Shown: positions 62,777-64,000 of the stretch, piece by piece
How positions within the stretch are numbered: position 1 is the first letter of the stretch
Layout: the number at the start of each line of letters is the position of its first letter
Source: Azophilus sp026709365
GTDB lineage: Bacteria; Pseudomonadota; Gammaproteobacteria; Pseudomonadales; Azotimanducaceae
Length of the DNA: 64,000 nt
Assembly (NCBI GenBank): GCA_965200175.1
Contig: OZ241345.1
Span: 2,294,001-2,358,000 of the forward strand
Direction of reading: 5' to 3'
Translations under genes and position numbers: made by a program
The notes under the pieces: generated by a model
What the model was told of the DNA's origin: nothing
The model's database searches: none
What the model saw: the letters and a program-made list of their open reading frames with translations, nothing else

Positions 62777-63970
62777 TCAATAGCTCACCGCTTCCGCCAG
62801 CACCACGAAGCGGCCGTTGCGGACCTGCGAAAGCACGCTCTCCCGCACCCCGCCGTGCTTTTCGGGTGAGAAGGACACTCGGTAGCCGAAGATGTCCGTG
62901 TAGTCGGTGATGGCCTCCACGCCCTTGATCAGCCCATCGACCGTGAGGTCACGTCCGGCGTTCTCCAAGGCCAGCAACGTCAGGTCGGCGGCGCGGTAGC
63001 CCTCCATGGCCGCGAGGCCTGGATCGTCGCCGTGGAGCACCACGTACTGATCCCACCATGCCTGCACGGCAGGCGACTTGTCATCATCCGGGTAAATCTT
63101 CGCCATGTGGGTGAAGGCGTAGTAGCCCTCACTGCTTTCGTGGTCGGCGATGACCTGGCCATAGGCCGCGTTGTTGCCCACCCAGGCGACGTCCTCCCAG
63201 CCCATCTTGCGGGCGGTGTCGAGAACCAGAATGGTGTCCCGATGCACGGTGGCCATGGCCACCATGTCGCATTCCGCCTTCCGCAACCGCAGCACCGCGG
63301 CCGTGAACTCGCTCTCGGTCGGCTTGTGGGCGGTGCGGGCGACCACCTGCATGCCCATGGCCGCCAACTGGCCTTCAACGGCATCGACGATTTCCTGGCC
63401 GTAGTCCGACTCGTGATGGATGATGCAGATTCTTTGCTTGCCCTCGTTTTCAACGAAGTGGCGCACCGCGGCACGGACCTCATCGTAGTAGATGCCCCGC
63501 TGGGTGAACTTCATGCGGTGGAACGGCTCCACCATCTGGCGCCCGCCGCTGATGGGGAACAGGTTCGGCACCCCGGCACGGAACTGCTGCGGCATGATGG
63601 CGTTGTTCATCGGCGTGCCCACCGCCAGCAGCATGGCAAGGATGTTGTCCCTGTTGATGAGCTTGTTGGAAGCCTGAATGGCCTTTGGCAACTGATAGGC
63701 GCTGTCCTCCACCACAAAGCGGATCAACCGCCCATGCACGCCTCCTGCCGCGTTGGCCTCATCAAAGCGCATGCGCGCGCCATTGGTGGCGCCGACGCCC
63801 CAGACGGCCGTGGGGCCGGACAGGTCCGTGTAGCTGCCCAGGACGATCTCGGCATCAGTGACGCCGCGCACTGCCGATGCGGCCGAACCGGAACTCCCGG
63901 CGTCGTCGCCCCCCGAGCAACCCGTCAAAGCCAGCGTGCAAGCCAGCAACAGCCCTTTGCGCGTCTTCAT
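62777..63970 (-). CDS. ABC transporter substrate-binding lipoprotein (branched-chain-amino-acid type)
   Basis: About 397 aa from ATG 63970 with AGGAGG. The lipobox is LALTGC, with a Gly/Ser-rich tether. It has the type I periplasmic-binding fold (IVLGSYTDLSGPTAVWG, ISGGRQMVEPF, IIHHESDYGQEIVDA). It resembles LivJ/urea/amide-binding proteins that feed a Liv-type ABC transporter. The permease and ATPase genes are not in the window. The ligand is probably an amino acid or amide. Confidence 0.87.
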   Translation of the reverse strand: MKTRKGLLLACTLALTGCSGGDDAGSSGSAASAVRGVTDAEIVLGSYTDLSGPTAVWGVGATNGARMRFDEANAAGGVHGRLIRFVVEDSAYQLPKAIQASNKLINRDNILAMLLAVGTPMNNAIMPQQFRAGVPNLFPISGGRQMVEPFHRMKFTQRGIYYDEVRAAVRHFVENEGKQRICIIHHESDYGQEIVDAVEGQLAAMGMQVVARTAHKPTESEFTAAVLRLRKAECDMVAMATVHRDTILVLDTARKMGWEDVAWVGNNAAYGQVIADHESSEGYYAFTHMAKIYPDDDKSPAVQAWWDQYVVLHGDDPGLAAMEGYRAADLTLLALENAGRDLTVDGLIKGVEAITDYTDIFGYRVSFSPEKHGGVRESVLSQVRNGRFVVLAEAVSY

Positions 63971-64000
63971 CAGAGATTGCCTCCTGAAATGCATCGGCGG

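Noticed and set aside
60458..62869. An 803-codon plus-strand frame opposite larC and the aldo/keto reductase
   Set aside because: Shadow frame; both minus-strand genes match known families.

Overview
This 64 kb window is GC-rich DNA from a Gram-negative heterotroph, most likely a proteobacterium. The evidence is two TonB-dependent outer-membrane receptors, glutathione reductase, the GlcDEF glycolate oxidase, Tat and lipoprotein signals, and a Rieske oxygenase. I cannot name the genus. No rRNA, tRNA or CRISPR array is visible.

Region by region. 1-7.3 kb: the 5' part of a giant secreted Calx-beta/Ig-like repeat protein on the minus strand, running off the left edge. A heptanucleotide tandem repeat lies where its start should be. 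7.4-18.6 kb: a coiled-coil DUF1640 protein; a TonB receptor broken by an internal deletion and frameshift; an APH-like phosphotransferase and a Rieske oxygenase; sppA; a DUF1232 protein; an AGCS sodium:amino-acid symporter; gor. 18.8-26.0 kb: a mobile island of about 7.2 kb with P4-type integrase, AlpA, a Rep-like protein, iterons, a MobV-like relaxase, one secreted cargo protein, and an IS4-family element sitting in a poly-C tract. 26.1-37.8 kb: LD-carboxypeptidase, an intact TonB receptor, then a tight minus-strand operon (MFS, M1 peptidase, amidase, M20 amidohydrolase, TPR sulfotransferase) divergent from a LysR regulator. This looks like uptake and breakdown of a peptide or amide substrate. 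38.2-44.4 kb: amt with a downstream STAS-VOC fusion, an MFS transporter, a carboxymuconolactone decarboxylase-nitroreductase fusion coupled to a 20-codon upstream ORF, and a DUF4268 protein. 44.5-53.5 kb: glcDEF, an alpha/beta hydrolase, an MTHFR-family protein, an SDR, an AAA/DUF4143 ATPase and a small basic protein. 53.6-60.4 kb: an acyl-CoA carboxylase operon (beta, alpha, enoyl-CoA hydratase, D-aminoacylase family, methyltransferase). 60.4-64 kb: larC, a Tat-exported aldo/keto reductase and a lipoprotein ABC binding protein.

The most interesting signal is between the genes. A dispersed two-hairpin repeat occurs about eight times. One hairpin has a different sequence in nearly every copy yet still pairs, and a second palindrome built on GAGTTTCGC/GCGAAACTC is followed by a tail ending ATGTTTCTGAG. 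The mobile island appears to have integrated inside the tail of one copy: an 8-bp direct repeat CGAGATGT bounds it on both sides, and removing the island restores a consensus tail. Other leads are the possible phase-variable start of the giant adhesin, the fused STAS-VOC and CMD-nitroreductase proteins, and the structured leader with its coupled mini-ORF.
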